Assembly (NCBI RefSeq): GCF_014197755.1
Contig: NZ_JACIGE010000007.1
Location: 1-64,000 of the forward strand
Source of the DNA: Rhodocyclus tenuis
Lineage (GTDB): Bacteria > Pseudomonadota > Gammaproteobacteria > Burkholderiales > Rhodocyclaceae
Reading direction: 5' to 3'
DNA length: 64,000 nucleotides
In this document: positions 29,251-38,538 of the stretch, one piece after another
Layout: every line of letters begins with the position of its first letter
Numbering within the stretch: the first letter of the stretch is position 1
Program-made: the position numbers and the translations under genes
Notes under the pieces: generated by a model
What the model saw: only the letters and a program-made list of their open reading frames with translations
Database searches by the model: none
What the model was told of the DNA's origin: nothing

Positions 29251-29412
29251 GCAGGTCTCCTGGCTTCGGTTCACCGCGTTTCACCTGCCTTCCCGGACGC
29301 ATCCAGTGGCTTGGGGTGGCAAAACGCTCGCCGATTACAGTTGCGGGGGCAGCTCCGGAGTTCATGTCAAAGACCTGGCACCGGATTCCCTTTTAATCCC
29401 TTGCGGGGAACC
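29251..29412 (-). ncRNA. Cobalamin (adenosylcobalamin-type) riboswitch
   Basis: Read on the minus strand, the leader has the characteristic series: GGTTCCCC, then GGGAATCCGGTG (near 29380-29390), GAGCTGCCCCCGCAACTGTAA, the B12 box GCCACTG (29304-29310), GGGAAGGC, and the closing GCCAGGAGACCTGCC (to 29251). It lies between metE and the thioesterase gene, is oriented towards thioesterase-nrdA-nrdB, and starts just downstream of a good promoter. B12 binding is expected to lower expression of the B12-independent class Ia reductase. Since about 160 bases separate it from the first start codon and no terminator hairpin was obvious, the mechanism is unclear. Confidence 0.92.
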
Positions 29413-29425
29413 ATCAATCGCCGCC

Positions 29426-29455
29426 AGTCTATGGGCAGCGAACGACGGCTGTCAA
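29426..29455 (-). promoter_or_regulatory. Sigma70 promoter of the riboswitch-thioesterase-nrdAB operon
   Basis: Minus-strand -35 TTGACA (complement of 29450-29455), an 18-base spacer and -10 TAGACT (complement of 29426-29431). The predicted start near 29419 is just before the riboswitch 5' end. The NrdR-type boxes lie immediately upstream of the -35. Confidence 0.75.
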
Positions 29456-29461
29456 GAAAAA

Positions 29462-29477
29462 ACACTACCGGTAGTTG
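29462..29477 (-). promoter_or_regulatory. NrdR-type box, promoter-proximal
   Basis: acactaccggtagttg has the palindromic core actaccggtagt, with C, A, T, G at the positions conserved in NrdR boxes (acaCwAtATaTwGtgt). Its centre is exactly 31 bases from the second box. Confidence 0.72.
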
Positions 29478-29492
29478 CTCTTTAAATTAAAA

Positions 29493-29508
29493 CAACTACC
29501 GGTAGTTT
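29493..29508 (-). promoter_or_regulatory. NrdR-type box, promoter-distal
   Basis: caactaccggtagttt is the second copy of the same 12-base palindrome. NrdR, the ATP/dATP-sensing repressor of reductase genes, binds paired boxes three helical turns apart, as seen here. Confidence 0.72.
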
Positions 29509-29516
29509 TCGAGACA

Positions 29517-29543
29517 GCCGCCGCGCTGGCGTGGCGCGGCGGC
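29517..29543 (-). terminator. GC-rich hairpin after metE
   Basis: A perfect 9-bp stem (gccgccgcg / cgcggcggc) with a 9-base loop begins 28 bases after the metE stop on the minus strand. It lacks a T run, but its position separates metE transcription from the nrd promoter. Confidence 0.45.
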
Positions 29544-29570
29544 CGCGAAATGACGCACGCGGCAGATGAC

Positions 29571-31859
29571 TCAGGCCGTGAGGCGCAGCGTCTTCGCCGC
29601 TGCCACCATGTTGCGCAAGGCGGCAAGGGTTTCCGGCCAGGCGCGGGTCTTCAGGCCGCAGTCGGGATTGACCCAGAGATTGCCGGCCGGAATCGTCTCC
29701 AGCGCCTTCTGCAGCAGGCAGACCATCTCCTCGCGGGACGGCACGCGCGGCGAGTGGATGTCGTAGACGCCCGGGCCGATCTCGTTCGGGTACTTGAACT
29801 CGCCGAAGGCGTGCAACAGCTCCATGTCCGAACGGCTGGTCTCGATGGTGATCACGTCGGCATCCATTGCGGCAATCTCGGGCAGGATGTCGTTGAACTC
29901 CGAGTAGCACATGTGCGTGTGAATCTGGGTGGCATCACCGACGCCGCTGGCCGACAGACGAAAGGCGCGCGTCGCCCAGGCCAGGTAGTCGCGCCAGGCT
30001 TCGCGACGCAGGGGTAGCCCCTCGCGGATGGCCGGCTCGTCGATCTGGATGATGCCGATACCGGCTCGCTCCAGATCGACGACTTCGTCGCGGATCGCCA
30101 GCGCGATCTGCTCGGCGGTGGTCGAGCGCGGCTGGTCGTCGCGCACGAACGACCATTGCAGGATGGTGATCGGCCCGGTCAGCATGCCTTTCATCGGCTT
30201 TTCGGTCAGGCTCTGCGCATGTGTCGTCCAGCTGACGGTCATCGCTTGCGGGCGCGACACGTCGCCGTAGATGATCGGCGGCTTGACGCAACGCGAACCA
30301 TAGGACTGCACCCAGCCGTTGGCGGTGAAGCAGAAACCGGCGAGCTGCTCGCCGAAATATTCGACCATGTCGTTGCGCTCAGGCTCGCCATGCACCAGCA
30401 CGTCGATACCCAGTTCTTCCTGGACGGCGACGACGTGGGCAATTTCCTTTTCCATCGCCCGCTGATAGTCGGTCGCAGCCAGCTGCCCACGTTTGAAAGC
30501 GGCGCGGGCAGAACGGATTTCAGCGGTTTGCGGAAACGAGCCGATGCTCGTCGTCGGCAGCAGCGGCAGGCCGAAACGCGCGCGCTGCGCCGCCTGCCGG
30601 GCCGGAAACGGCGACGGGCGACGGTCTGCGTCGGCGGGCAGCGCTGCCAGACGCGCGGATACCCGCGCATCGGTGACGCGCTGGCTGGCGCGCCGCGACT
30701 GGATCGCCTGCCGCGATTCGGCCAGCGCGGCGTCGGCAGCGCCATCGCCGGCCAGCGCCAGCTTGAGCACGCGCAGTTCGGCGAGTTTTTCGACGGCGAA
30801 GGCCAGCCAGCTGCGCAACTCGGCGTCGAGCCCGCTTTCGCCAGCGACGCTGAACGGCACGTGCAGCAGCGAGCACGATGGCGCCAGCCAGAGATCGCAT
30901 TGCCGCACTTCGCGCACCGCGCGCAGCAGCTTCAAGGCGGCGTCGAGGTCGGCACGCCAGATGTTGCGGCCATCGAGGATGCCGAGCGACAGCACCTTGT
31001 GCACCGGCAGCCAGTCGGCGATGGCGGCGACTTCCTGCGCGGCGCGGATGCCGTCGATGTGCAGGCCGTGCACCGGCAGACGGCAAGCCAGCGCCAGGTT
31101 TTCCTGCAAGGGCGAGAAGTAGGTGGCGAGCAGCAAGGACACGCCACTCTTGGCCAGACCGCTATAAGCGGGTTCAAAGGCCTGACGCCAGGCCGGCGGC
31201 AAGTCGAGGCCGAGGATCGGCTCGTCGATCTGCACCCAGTCCACGCCCTGCGCCTTCAGGCGGACGAGAATCTGCTGATACACCGGCAGCAGCCGCTCGA
31301 GCAGTTCGATGCGCGCGAAGCCCGCGCTCTTTTCCTTGCCCAGCCAGAGGAAGCTCAGCGGTCCGAGCAGTACCGCCTTGACCCGATGCCCCAGTGCCAG
31401 CGCCTCGTCGACTTCCGCGAACAGGCGTTCTTCGGCCAGCGAGAAAGCCGTTTCCGGCGTGAATTCGGGTACCAGATAGTGGTAATTGGTGTCGAACCAC
31501 TTGGTCATTTCCAGCGCCGGACGTCCGCTGCCGGCAGCGCCGGTTTCGCTGGCGACGCCGCGCGCCAGCGTGAAGTAACGGGCCAGCGCCGGCTCGTCGC
31601 CGGCAAAGCCGAAGCGCGCCGGTTCGCAACCGAGCAGCTGGACATGGTTGGCGACATGGTCGTAGAAGGCGAAATCGCCGACGGTGACGAAATCGAGTCC
31701 GGCGTCGCGCTGCAGCTGCCAGTGCCGGGCGCGCAGCTCGCGGCCGACAGCTTCGAGCGCGGCGGCGTCGATCTCGCCGCGCCAGTGGCGTTCAAGAGCG
31801 AACTTCAGCTCGCGCTGGGCGCCCATGCGCGGAAAGCCGAGCGTGTGGATCGTGGTCAT
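29571..31859 (-). CDS. metE: Cobalamin-independent methionine synthase MetE (762 aa)
   Basis: Transfers methyl from polyglutamyl 5-methyltetrahydrofolate to homocysteine. Family landmarks are the N-terminal [17 protein letters not shown], the substrate loop [13 protein letters not shown], the zinc site (His and Cys of HMCYSEF, and Cys of NPDCGLKTR near the end) and the conserved [14 protein letters not shown]. Length is normal (about 755-765). It is divergent from metR at 31956 with a 96-base intergenic region. Unlike many bacteria, no cobalamin riboswitch precedes metE; the riboswitch in this region belongs to the nrd operon downstream. Confidence 0.96.
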   Translation of the reverse strand: MTTIHTLGFPRMGAQRELKFALERHWRGEIDAAALEAVGRELRARHWQLQRDAGLDFVTVGDFAFYDHVANHVQLLGCEPARFGFAGDEPALARYFTLARGVASETGAAGSGRPALEMTKWFDTNYHYLVPEFTPETAFSLAEERLFAEVDEALALGHRVKAVLLGPLSFLWLGKEKSAGFARIELLERLLPVYQQILVRLKAQGVDWVQIDEPILGLDLPPAWRQAFEPAYSGLAKSGVSLLLATYFSPLQENLALACRLPVHGLHIDGIRAAQEVAAIADWLPVHKVLSLGILDGRNIWRADLDAALKLLRAVREVRQCDLWLAPSCSLLHVPFSVAGESGLDAELRSWLAFAVEKLAELRVLKLALAGDGAADAALAESRQAIQSRRASQRVTDARVSARLAALPADADRRPSPFPARQAAQRARFGLPLLPTTSIGSFPQTAEIRSARAAFKRGQLAATDYQRAMEKEIAHVVAVQEELGIDVLVHGEPERNDMVEYFGEQLAGFCFTANGWVQSYGSRCVKPPIIYGDVSRPQAMTVSWTTHAQSLTEKPMKGMLTGPITILQWSFVRDDQPRSTTAEQIALAIRDEVVDLERAGIGIIQIDEPAIREGLPLRREAWRDYLAWATRAFRLSASGVGDATQIHTHMCYSEFNDILPEIAAMDADVITIETSRSDMELLHAFGEFKYPNEIGPGVYDIHSPRVPSREEMVCLLQKALETIPAGNLWVNPDCGLKTRAWPETLAALRNMVAAAKTLRLTA

Positions 31860-31943
31860 GCGTATTACCTCAGGAAAGTGACAAGTGGCGCCATCCTAGG
31901 GCTTGCAATACATGACGTAAAATGGTCTTATTTCAATAATCGA

Positions 31944-31956
31944 TGAATATTATGCA
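31944..31956. promoter_or_regulatory. Candidate MetR-binding site in the metE-metR intergenic region
   Basis: tgaatattatgca differs from the MetR consensus TGAA-N5-TTCA at one position. A nearby ttca at 31932-31935 pairs with tgaa to form a second, looser inverted repeat. It lies just upstream of or overlapping the metR start and could serve autoregulation and metE activation. Confidence 0.4.
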
Positions 31957-32873
31957 TGCAAATGCTTGAGCGAATTCACCTGAGCATCATCCGCGAAGTG
32001 GAAAAACGCGGCTCGCTGACCGCCGCCGCCGACACGCTGTGCCTGACGCAGTCGGCGCTCAGCCACAGCATGAAGAAGCTCGAGCAGCAACTGGGCACCG
32101 ACATCTGGCTGCGCGAAGGGCGCAGCCTGCGGCTGACGCAGGCCGGCCGCTACCTGCTCGGCGTCGCCGAAAGAGTGCTGCCGCAACTCAAGCTGGCCGA
32201 GGAACGGCTGCAGCAGTTCGCCGCAGGCGAACGCGGCACGCTGCGCATCGGCATGGAATGCCACCCCTGCTACCAGTGGCTGCTGCGTGTCGTCGCGCCC
32301 TACCTTGCCGCGTGGCCGGACGTCGATGTCGACGTCAAGCAGAAATTCCAGTTCGGCGGCATCGGCGCGCTCTTTGCCTATGAGATCGACCTGCTGGTGA
32401 CGCCGGACCCGCTGTTCAAACCCGGTCTGCATTTCGAGCCGGTCTTCGACTACGAGCAGGTTCTCGTGGTAAACCGCTCGCACCGGCTGGCCGGGGCGGA
32501 TTTTGTCGAGCCGGAGCAGTTGAGCGCTGAAGTGCTGATCACCTATCCGGTCGCCAGCGAGCGGCTGGACATTTTCAAGCTCTTCCTGATCCCTGCCGGT
32601 GTCGCTCCGAGACGGCACAAGACGATCGAGACCACCGACATCCTGCTGCAGATGGTCGCCAGCGGCCGCGGCGTCAGCGCCCTGCCACGCTGGCTGGTCG
32701 AGGAATACGCCGGCCAGCTGGACATCGTTCCCGTGCGCCTCGGCGCGCAGGGAATCGCCAAGCAGATTTTCCTCGGCGCGCGCCAGAGCGAGACCGATAT
32801 CGACTATCTCAGGGCATTCATCGCACAGGCGCGGCAGCTGAACAGTGTGCACGCCGCGGAGAGCGGCCGATGA
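31956..32873 (+). CDS. metR: LysR-type regulator MetR (305 aa)
   Basis: LysR-family activator of metE responding to homocysteine. The helix-turn-helix occupies residues about 5-65 ([25 protein letters not shown]), and the C-terminal effector domain has the MetR-like segment [11 protein letters not shown]. Its position divergent from metE supports the assignment. The start may be the ATG at 31956 or at 31962; neither has a strong ribosome site. The stop overlaps the queH ATG by 4 bases. Confidence 0.9.
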   Translation: MQMLERIHLSIIREVEKRGSLTAAADTLCLTQSALSHSMKKLEQQLGTDIWLREGRSLRLTQAGRYLLGVAERVLPQLKLAEERLQQFAAGERGTLRIGMECHPCYQWLLRVVAPYLAAWPDVDVDVKQKFQFGGIGALFAYEIDLLVTPDPLFKPGLHFEPVFDYEQVLVVNRSHRLAGADFVEPEQLSAEVLITYPVASERLDIFKLFLIPAGVAPRRHKTIETTDILLQMVASGRGVSALPRWLVEEYAGQLDIVPVRLGAQGIAKQIFLGARQSETDIDYLRAFIAQARQLNSVHAAESGR

Positions 32874-33532
32874 ACGCGACGAGCGGACGCCTGACGCTGC
32901 CTTCTGGCCACGACAGGGTATTGCTCCATTGCTGTTGCGCGCCCTGTTCCTGCGAGATCATCGAAAGCCTGCAGGCATCCGGCATCCAGTTCACGATCTT
33001 CTTCTACAACCCGAACATCCATCCGCGGCAGGAATACGCAGTGCGGAAGGAAGAAATCCGCCGTTTTGCCGAGCGTTACGGCGTTCCCTTCGTCGATGCC
33101 GATTACGACAGCGAGCTGTGGTTCGCGCGCGCCAAAGGCATGGAAGACGAGCCGGAGCGCGGCGGCCGCTGCCGCATGTGCTTCGACCTGCGTCTTCAAC
33201 GAACGGCGCTGCACGCCTACGAAAACGGCTTTCGCTTCATCGCCACTTCGCTCGGCATCTCGCGCTGGAAAAACCTGCAGCAGGTCAACGACTGCGGCAG
33301 ACGCGCCGCCGCGCCTTACCCGGGGCTTGCCTACTGGGATCACAACTGGCGCAAGGGCGGTGGCTCGGCGCGCATGATCGAGATCACCCGGCGCGAGAAC
33401 TTCTACCGGCAGGAATACTGCGGCTGCGTCTATTCGCTGCGTGACGCCAGGCGATCACGCAGCGCCAGCGGCCGGGAAGACATGCGGCTCGCGACGCTTG
33501 CCGCCGACGGCTTGACCGACACGAGCGAATAG
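32870..33532 (+). CDS. queH: Epoxyqueuosine reductase QueH (220 aa)
   Basis: Last step of queuosine synthesis, reducing epoxyqueuosine in tRNA. This is the DUF208/QueH family, non-homologous to QueG. The Cys motifs are present: [10 protein letters not shown] (residues about 19-28), CRMCFDLRL (about 102-110) and YCGCVYS (about 183-189), which hold an iron-sulfur cluster and a second metal. The start ATG overlaps the metR stop, so the two are co-transcribed. The 3' end overlaps the convergent GntR gene by 78 bases; residues after about 190 are not conserved. Confidence 0.9.
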   Translation: MNATSGRLTLPSGHDRVLLHCCCAPCSCEIIESLQASGIQFTIFFYNPNIHPRQEYAVRKEEIRRFAERYGVPFVDADYDSELWFARAKGMEDEPERGGRCRMCFDLRLQRTALHAYENGFRFIATSLGISRWKNLQQVNDCGRRAAAPYPGLAYWDHNWRKGGGSARMIEITRRENFYRQEYCGCVYSLRDARRSRSASGREDMRLATLAADGLTDTSE

Positions 33533-34108
33533 CAAAGCCGCCATGCGCCGGCGCGTGTCCTGATACGCGGCGAGCAGGCGCAGCGCGGCGTCGCTTTCGC
33601 CGGCCGCGACCGAATGCGCCAACTGCGCATGAAAATCTGCCGGGACCTGCATTTCCGGTCTGTCGAACTGCGGGCCGAAGGCCAGACGCAGTTTGGCGAC
33701 AATGCGTTCGACCAGTTCGGGAAGATACGTGTTGCCGGCAGCCTCGGCGAGGTCGCGGTGAAAACTGTCGCGGCTGCGCAGGCACGCACGCGCCTGTGTC
33801 GCCTCGCGCACGCCGAAGGACTCCAGGCAGTCGAGCACGTCGAACAGCTGATCGATGTCGGGCCAGGCCAGGCGGGCAACGAAACCGCCCTGGCGCGCGC
33901 GCAGTTCGACCAGCCCCTCACTGGCAAGCACCTTCAGCGCCTCGCGCATCGGCGTGCGGCTGACACCGTAGCCCGACGCCAGCCAGAATTCGTCGATCGG
34001 ATCGCCGGGCGCCAGTTCGTGGGTGAAGATGCGCTGACGCAGCGCGCCGGCCAGCACTTCGTAAAGCATGCGCGGCCGCAGGAGTTCGCTGTCAGGCTCG
34101 CGAGTCAC
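33455..34108 (-). CDS. GntR/FadR-family regulator with FCD domain (217 aa)
   Basis: The winged helix covers residues about 15-80 ([24 protein letters not shown]), followed by an all-helical FCD ligand-binding domain with metal-binding His/Asp positions ([20 protein letters not shown]). The start overlaps the pyruvate carboxylase stop by 4 bases, so it is the last gene of the propionate operon and probably a local regulator responding to a carboxylic acid intermediate. It is a different subfamily from the GntR protein at 44644. Confidence 0.85.
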   Translation of the reverse strand: MTREPDSELLRPRMLYEVLAGALRQRIFTHELAPGDPIDEFWLASGYGVSRTPMREALKVLASEGLVELRARQGGFVARLAWPDIDQLFDVLDCLESFGVREATQARACLRSRDSFHRDLAEAAGNTYLPELVERIVAKLRLAFGPQFDRPEMQVPADFHAQLAHSVAAGESDAALRLLAAYQDTRRRMAALLFARVGQAVGGKRREPHVFPAAGAA

Positions 34109-37100
34109 GACAGCTCCAGCAGCAGATCCTTGGCGTCGACGCGATCGCCGGCGGCCACGAGCACGCGCACGACGGTCGCGTCGCGCTCGGCGGTGATCGC
34201 CGTTTCCATCTTCATCGCCTCGACTGACAGCAGCAGGCTGCCCCTGGACACCTTCTGCCCGGCCTTGACGGCGACAGCCGACACCATGCCGGGCATCGGC
34301 GCGGCAACCTGCGCCGGGTTGCCGTCCTCGGCCTTCGGCCGGGTGCGTTTGAGCGCCTGCTGGCCGGCATGCGCGATACGCAAGGGCCGTGGCTGGCCGT
34401 TCAGTTCGAAGAACAGTTTGGCCTCGCCGTCTTCGGGCGCTTCCGAGCGGCCGAGCAGGCGCACGACCAGTGTCTTGCCCGGTTCGAGTTCGACCGACAT
34501 CTCGTCCTTGTCGCCCAACCCGTAGAAAAAGACCGGCGTCGGCAGCACCGACACGTCGCCATGACGGCGGCGATGTTCAGCGAATTCGGCAAACACTTTC
34601 GGATACATCAGCCAGCTGGCGAGATCGGCGTCGCTGATCTGGCGACCGACTGCCTGCGCGGCCGATCGGCGCGCCTGTTCCAGATCGACCGGCGGCAGGT
34701 GTGCGCCGACGCGACCATCGATCGGCGCCCGCCCCTTCAGGATGCGTGCCTGCAGACCCGCCGGGAAACCGTCGGCCGGATAACCCAGTTCGCCGCGCAT
34801 CATGGCGACAACCGAATCGGGGAAGGCAATTTCCCGGTTCGCGTCGGCCACATCCTCAGGCCGCAGATCGTTGGCGACCATGAACAGGGCGAGGTCGCCG
34901 ACCACCTTCGATGACGGCGTCACCTTGACGATGTCGCCGAACAGCTGGTTCACATCGGCGTAGGCCTGCGCCACCTCGTTCCAGCGGTGATCGAGCCCCA
35001 TCGCACGCGCCTGCTCGCGCAGGTTGGTGTATTGGCCTCCGGGCATTTCGTGGCGGTAGACGTCGGAGGTGCCGGCGCGGATGTCGGCCTCGAAAGGCGC
35101 GTAGAAGCGGCGCCCCCCCTCCCAGTAGCGCGAGAACGGTGCGATGCGCGCCGGCGTCAGGCCGCTGTCGCGTTCGCTGTTTTCCAGCGCGGCGACGATG
35201 GCGCCGAGACTCGGCTGCGAAGTCAGGCCGCTCATCGCGTCCATCGCGCCGTCGACGGCGTCAACCCCGGCAGCGACGGCCGCCAGCACGCTGGCGACGG
35301 CGCCGCCACTGGTATCGTGCGTGTGGAAGTGGATCGGCAGGCCGACTTCTTCCTTCAAGGCCTTGACCAGCGCATGCGCGGCCGCCGGCCGGCAGACGCC
35401 GGCCATGTCCTTGATGCCGAGGATGTGCGCACCGGCCTTTTCCAGCTGACGCGCCATGTCGACGTAGTACTTCAGATCGTACTTGGCGCGCCGCGGATCG
35501 AGCAGGTTGCCGGTGTAGCAGATCGTTCCCTCGCACAGGGCGCCGCTTTCGATCACCGCGTCCATGGCGACACGCATGTTGTCGACCCAGTTGAGCGAAT
35601 CGAAGACGCGGAAGACGTCCATGCCGTGCGCTGCCGCCTGCTGCACGAAGTAGCGCACGACGTTGTCGGCGTAGTTGGTGTAGCCGACGGCGTTGGACGC
35701 GCGCAGCAGCATCTGGAAGAGCACGTTGGGAACTGCCGCGCGCAGCTGGTCGAGGCGCTGCCAGGGGTCTTCCTTGAGGAAGCGCATGGCCACGTCGAAA
35801 GTCGCGCCGCCCCAGCATTCGAGCGAGAAGAGTTCCGGCAGCTGGCGCGCGTAGTGCGGCGCAATCGCCAGCATGTCGGCGCTACGCATGCGCGTGGCGA
35901 ACAGCGACTGGTGCGCGTCGCGCATCGTCGTGTCGGTCAGCAGCACGCGCTGCTGATCGCACATCCAGCGCGCGAAGCCCGGCGCGCCAAGCTCGCGCAA
36001 CCGGTCGCGGCTACCCGGCAGCAATGGTTGGTCGGCCGCGGCGGCCGGCAGTTGCGGCTTCGCCAGCGGCAATGCCGGTTGCGTCCGCCCTTTCATTTCC
36101 GGATTGCCGTTGACCACGATGTCGCCGACGAATCGCAGCAGCTTCGTCGCCCGGTCGCGACGCGGCTTGATCGCAAACAGCGCCGGCGTGGTGTCGATGA
36201 AGCGTGTGGTGCATTCGCCGCTGCGGAACGCCGGATGCGCGATGACGTTCTCCAGAAAAGCGAGGTTGGTCGCGACGCCACGGATGCGGAACTCGCGCAG
36301 CGCCCGATCCATGCGGCGGATCGCCTCGTCGGCATCGTGGCCGCGCGCGGTGACCTTGACCAGCAGCGAGTCGTAGTACGGCGTGATGATCGCGCCGGTG
36401 TAGGCCGTACCGGCGTCGAGGCGGATGCCGGCGCCGGCGGCGCTGCGGTAGGCCATCAGTTTGCCGTAGTCGGGAGCAAAATCCTTCTCCGGATCCTCGG
36501 TCGTCACGCGGCATTGCAGCGCATGACAGGACAGCCGGATGTCCGCCTGCGCCGGCAGGAAGTCGCTGGCACCGATGCGCCCGCCCTCGCTGACGACGAT
36601 CTGCGCCTTGACCAGATCGATGCCAGTCACCTCCTCGGTCACCGTATGTTCGACCTGGATGCGCGGATTGACCTCGATGAAATGGAATTCGCCGCTGTCG
36701 GCGTCGAGCAGGAACTCGACGGTGCCGGCGTGCGTGTAGCCAACGCCGTCAGCGAGCTTGAGCGCGGCGGCACAGAGGGCTTCGCGCTGTCCGGCGGACA
36801 GATACGGCGCCGGCGCCCGTTCGACGACCTTCTGGTTGCGCCGCTGCACCGAACAGTCGCGCTCGAACAGATGCACGCGGTTGCCATGCAGATCGCCGAG
36901 CACCTGCACTTCGACGTGGCGGGCGCGCAGCACCATCTTCTCGAGGTAGACCTCGTCGTTGCCGAAAGCAGTGGCAGCCTCGCGCCGGGCGGACTCGATC
37001 GCCGGCAGCAGTTCGCTCTCGGCGTTGATCGCGCGCATGCCGCGGCCACCGCCGCCCCAGCTGGCTTTCAGCATCAAGGGGTAGCCGATGCCGGCAGCCA

Positions 37101-37548
37101 GACGGCGGCATGCCTCGGCGTCATCCGGCAAGGCGCCGGTCGCCGGCACCACCGGTACGCCGACGCGCTCGGCCAGCGCCCGCGCGGCGACCTTGTTGCC
37201 GAGTTCGCGCATCACCGCGGGCTTCGGACCGATGAAGACGATGCCGGCGCGCGCGCAGGCTTCGGCGAAATCGGGGTTTTCGGAGAGGAAACCGTAGCCG
37301 GGGTGAATGGCGTCGACTTTCGCCTCTCTGGCGATACGGATGATGTCGTCGATGTCGAGATAGGCGGCGATCGGCTTCTTGCCGTCGCCGACGCGATAGC
37401 TTTCGTCGGCCTTGAAACGGTGCAGCGCGAAGCGGTCCTCGTTGGCGTAGATCGCCACGGTACGCATGCCCAGCTCGGCCGCAGCACGCATGATGCGTAT
37501 GGCGATCTCGCTGCGGTTGGCAACCAGGATGCTGCGGATTTTTTTCAT
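34105..37548 (-). CDS. pyc: Pyruvate carboxylase (1147 aa)
   Basis: Biotin enzyme making oxaloacetate from pyruvate, bicarbonate and ATP. The order is the full-length form: biotin carboxylase (residues about 1-450; ILVANRSEIAIRIMRAA, the glycine-rich ATP loop KASWGGGGRGM, IEVNPRIQVEHTVTEE), carboxyltransferase (about 530-800; DTTMRDAHQSLFATRMR), the allosteric linker, and C-terminal biotin carrier with VEAMKMET (Lys biotinylated). The ATG at 37548 is chosen because the conserved N-terminus starts there behind a gaggt site. It sits within the methylcitrate operon, 106 bases after the PrpB-like gene, where it can turn the product pyruvate into the oxaloacetate that methylcitrate synthase consumes. 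Confidence 0.95.
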   Translation of the reverse strand: MKKIRSILVANRSEIAIRIMRAAAELGMRTVAIYANEDRFALHRFKADESYRVGDGKKPIAAYLDIDDIIRIAREAKVDAIHPGYGFLSENPDFAEACARAGIVFIGPKPAVMRELGNKVAARALAERVGVPVVPATGALPDDAEACRRLAAGIGYPLMLKASWGGGGRGMRAINAESELLPAIESARREAATAFGNDEVYLEKMVLRARHVEVQVLGDLHGNRVHLFERDCSVQRRNQKVVERAPAPYLSAGQREALCAAALKLADGVGYTHAGTVEFLLDADSGEFHFIEVNPRIQVEHTVTEEVTGIDLVKAQIVVSEGGRIGASDFLPAQADIRLSCHALQCRVTTEDPEKDFAPDYGKLMAYRSAAGAGIRLDAGTAYTGAIITPYYDSLLVKVTARGHDADEAIRRMDRALREFRIRGVATNLAFLENVIAHPAFRSGECTTRFIDTTPALFAIKPRRDRATKLLRFVGDIVVNGNPEMKGRTQPALPLAKPQLPAAAADQPLLPGSRDRLRELGAPGFARWMCDQQRVLLTDTTMRDAHQSLFATRMRSADMLAIAPHYARQLPELFSLECWGGATFDVAMRFLKEDPWQRLDQLRAAVPNVLFQMLLRASNAVGYTNYADNVVRYFVQQAAAHGMDVFRVFDSLNWVDNMRVAMDAVIESGALCEGTICYTGNLLDPRRAKYDLKYYVDMARQLEKAGAHILGIKDMAGVCRPAAAHALVKALKEEVGLPIHFHTHDTSGGAVASVLAAVAAGVDAVDGAMDAMSGLTSQPSLGAIVAALENSERDSGLTPARIAPFSRYWEGGRRFYAPFEADIRAGTSDVYRHEMPGGQYTNLREQARAMGLDHRWNEVAQAYADVNQLFGDIVKVTPSSKVVGDLALFMVANDLRPEDVADANREIAFPDSVVAMMRGELGYPADGFPAGLQARILKGRAPIDGRVGAHLPPVDLEQARRSAAQAVGRQISDADLASWLMYPKVFAEFAEHRRRHGDVSVLPTPVFFYGLGDKDEMSVELEPGKTLVVRLLGRSEAPEDGEAKLFFELNGQPRPLRIAHAGQQALKRTRPKAEDGNPAQVAAPMPGMVSAVAVKAGQKVSRGSLLLSVEAMKMETAITAERDATVVRVLVAAGDRVDAKDLLLELS

Positions 37549-37654
37549 CACGAAACCTCGTTTGCGGGGCGACCACGCCCGTCCGGGGCGGCATGCCGCC
37601 CCGGTCTGCTGTTCAGGAAAGGGGAAGCCGGCCGCTCGGCGGCCGGACGCTACC

Positions 37655-38515
37655 TCAGCTGTAGCGCTGCTCGAGCGCATCCCACGCGGGTTTGCCGACC
37701 AGCCGCTGCCGCTCGGCGAAAGGCGTCACCAGACCGCCCGTTTCGAGCAGCTGCTTTTCGTCGCGCAGCACGCCGAGCGCCTTCTGCATGCCCATCACCG
37801 CGCCCTGCAGCGCGGCGTTGGCGTAGAGGACGATGCCGAAGCCGAGCAGGCCGAGTTCCTCGGCGTTGAAGATCGGCGTCTTGCCACCGATGACCATGTT
37901 CATCAGCTGCGGCGTGGCGAGGCGCTGCGGCAGCGCGCGGATTTCGTCGGCGCTCGTCACCGCTTCGACGAAAAGGATGTCGGCGCCCGCCTCGGCGAAT
38001 TTCTGCGCACGCTCGACGGCTGCCTCGAAGCCATGCACGGCGGCGGCGTCGGTGCGCGCCATGATCAGCAGATCCGGATCGCGGCGCGCGTCGACCGCGG
38101 CCTTGATCTTGCTCACCGCTTCCTCGGTCGAAATCACCGCCTTGCCGGCAAAATGGCCACAACGCTTGGGCGCCACCTGGTCTTCGAACTGGATGCAGTC
38201 GGCGCCGGCGCGTTCCAGCGTGCGCACCGTGTGATGGACGTTGAGCGCGTTGCCGAAGCCGGTATCGGCGTCGACGATCAGCGGCACGTCGACGGCGTCG
38301 CGGATGCGTGCCGTATGCTCGGCGATCTCGGCCAGGCCCATGAAACCCTGGTCGGGCATGCCGAACCACATGTTGGTGACACCGGCGCCGGTGACGTAGA
38401 TGGCCTCGAAACCGAGGTCGGCGACGACGCGGGCCGACAGCGCGTTGAAAGCGCCGGGAACGATCACGCCACGTCTGGCCTCGACCAGGGTTTTCAGTTG
38501 CTTGCGGGTAGACAT
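37655..38515 (-). CDS. Isocitrate lyase/PEP mutase superfamily lyase in the PrpB position (286 aa)
   Basis: A TIM-barrel enzyme with the superfamily metal motif DADTGFGN (residues about 85-92) and the catalytic-loop motif PKRCGH (Cys near residue 118). By position it should perform the methylisocitrate lyase step (to pyruvate and succinate). However, its N-terminus (VPGAFNALSARVVADLGFEAIYVTG) and NMWFGMPDQGFMG look closer to the oxaloacetate decarboxylase/2,3-dimethylmalate lyase branch than to canonical PrpB. Either it replaces PrpB or the true lyase is elsewhere. Start at the ATG at 38515, 23 bases after prpF. Confidence 0.8.
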   Translation of the reverse strand: MSTRKQLKTLVEARRGVIVPGAFNALSARVVADLGFEAIYVTGAGVTNMWFGMPDQGFMGLAEIAEHTARIRDAVDVPLIVDADTGFGNALNVHHTVRTLERAGADCIQFEDQVAPKRCGHFAGKAVISTEEAVSKIKAAVDARRDPDLLIMARTDAAAVHGFEAAVERAQKFAEAGADILFVEAVTSADEIRALPQRLATPQLMNMVIGGKTPIFNAEELGLLGFGIVLYANAALQGAVMGMQKALGVLRDEKQLLETGGLVTPFAERQRLVGKPAWDALEQRYS

Positions 38516-38538
38516 TGTTTTTCCTGGAATTGTCTCGA

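Noticed and set aside
34987-37869. 960-codon open frame opposite pyruvate carboxylase
   Set aside because: Antisense to a well-conserved gene; GC-rich codon bias commonly leaves the opposite frame open. The translation shows no family and is full of Arg, Ala and Val.
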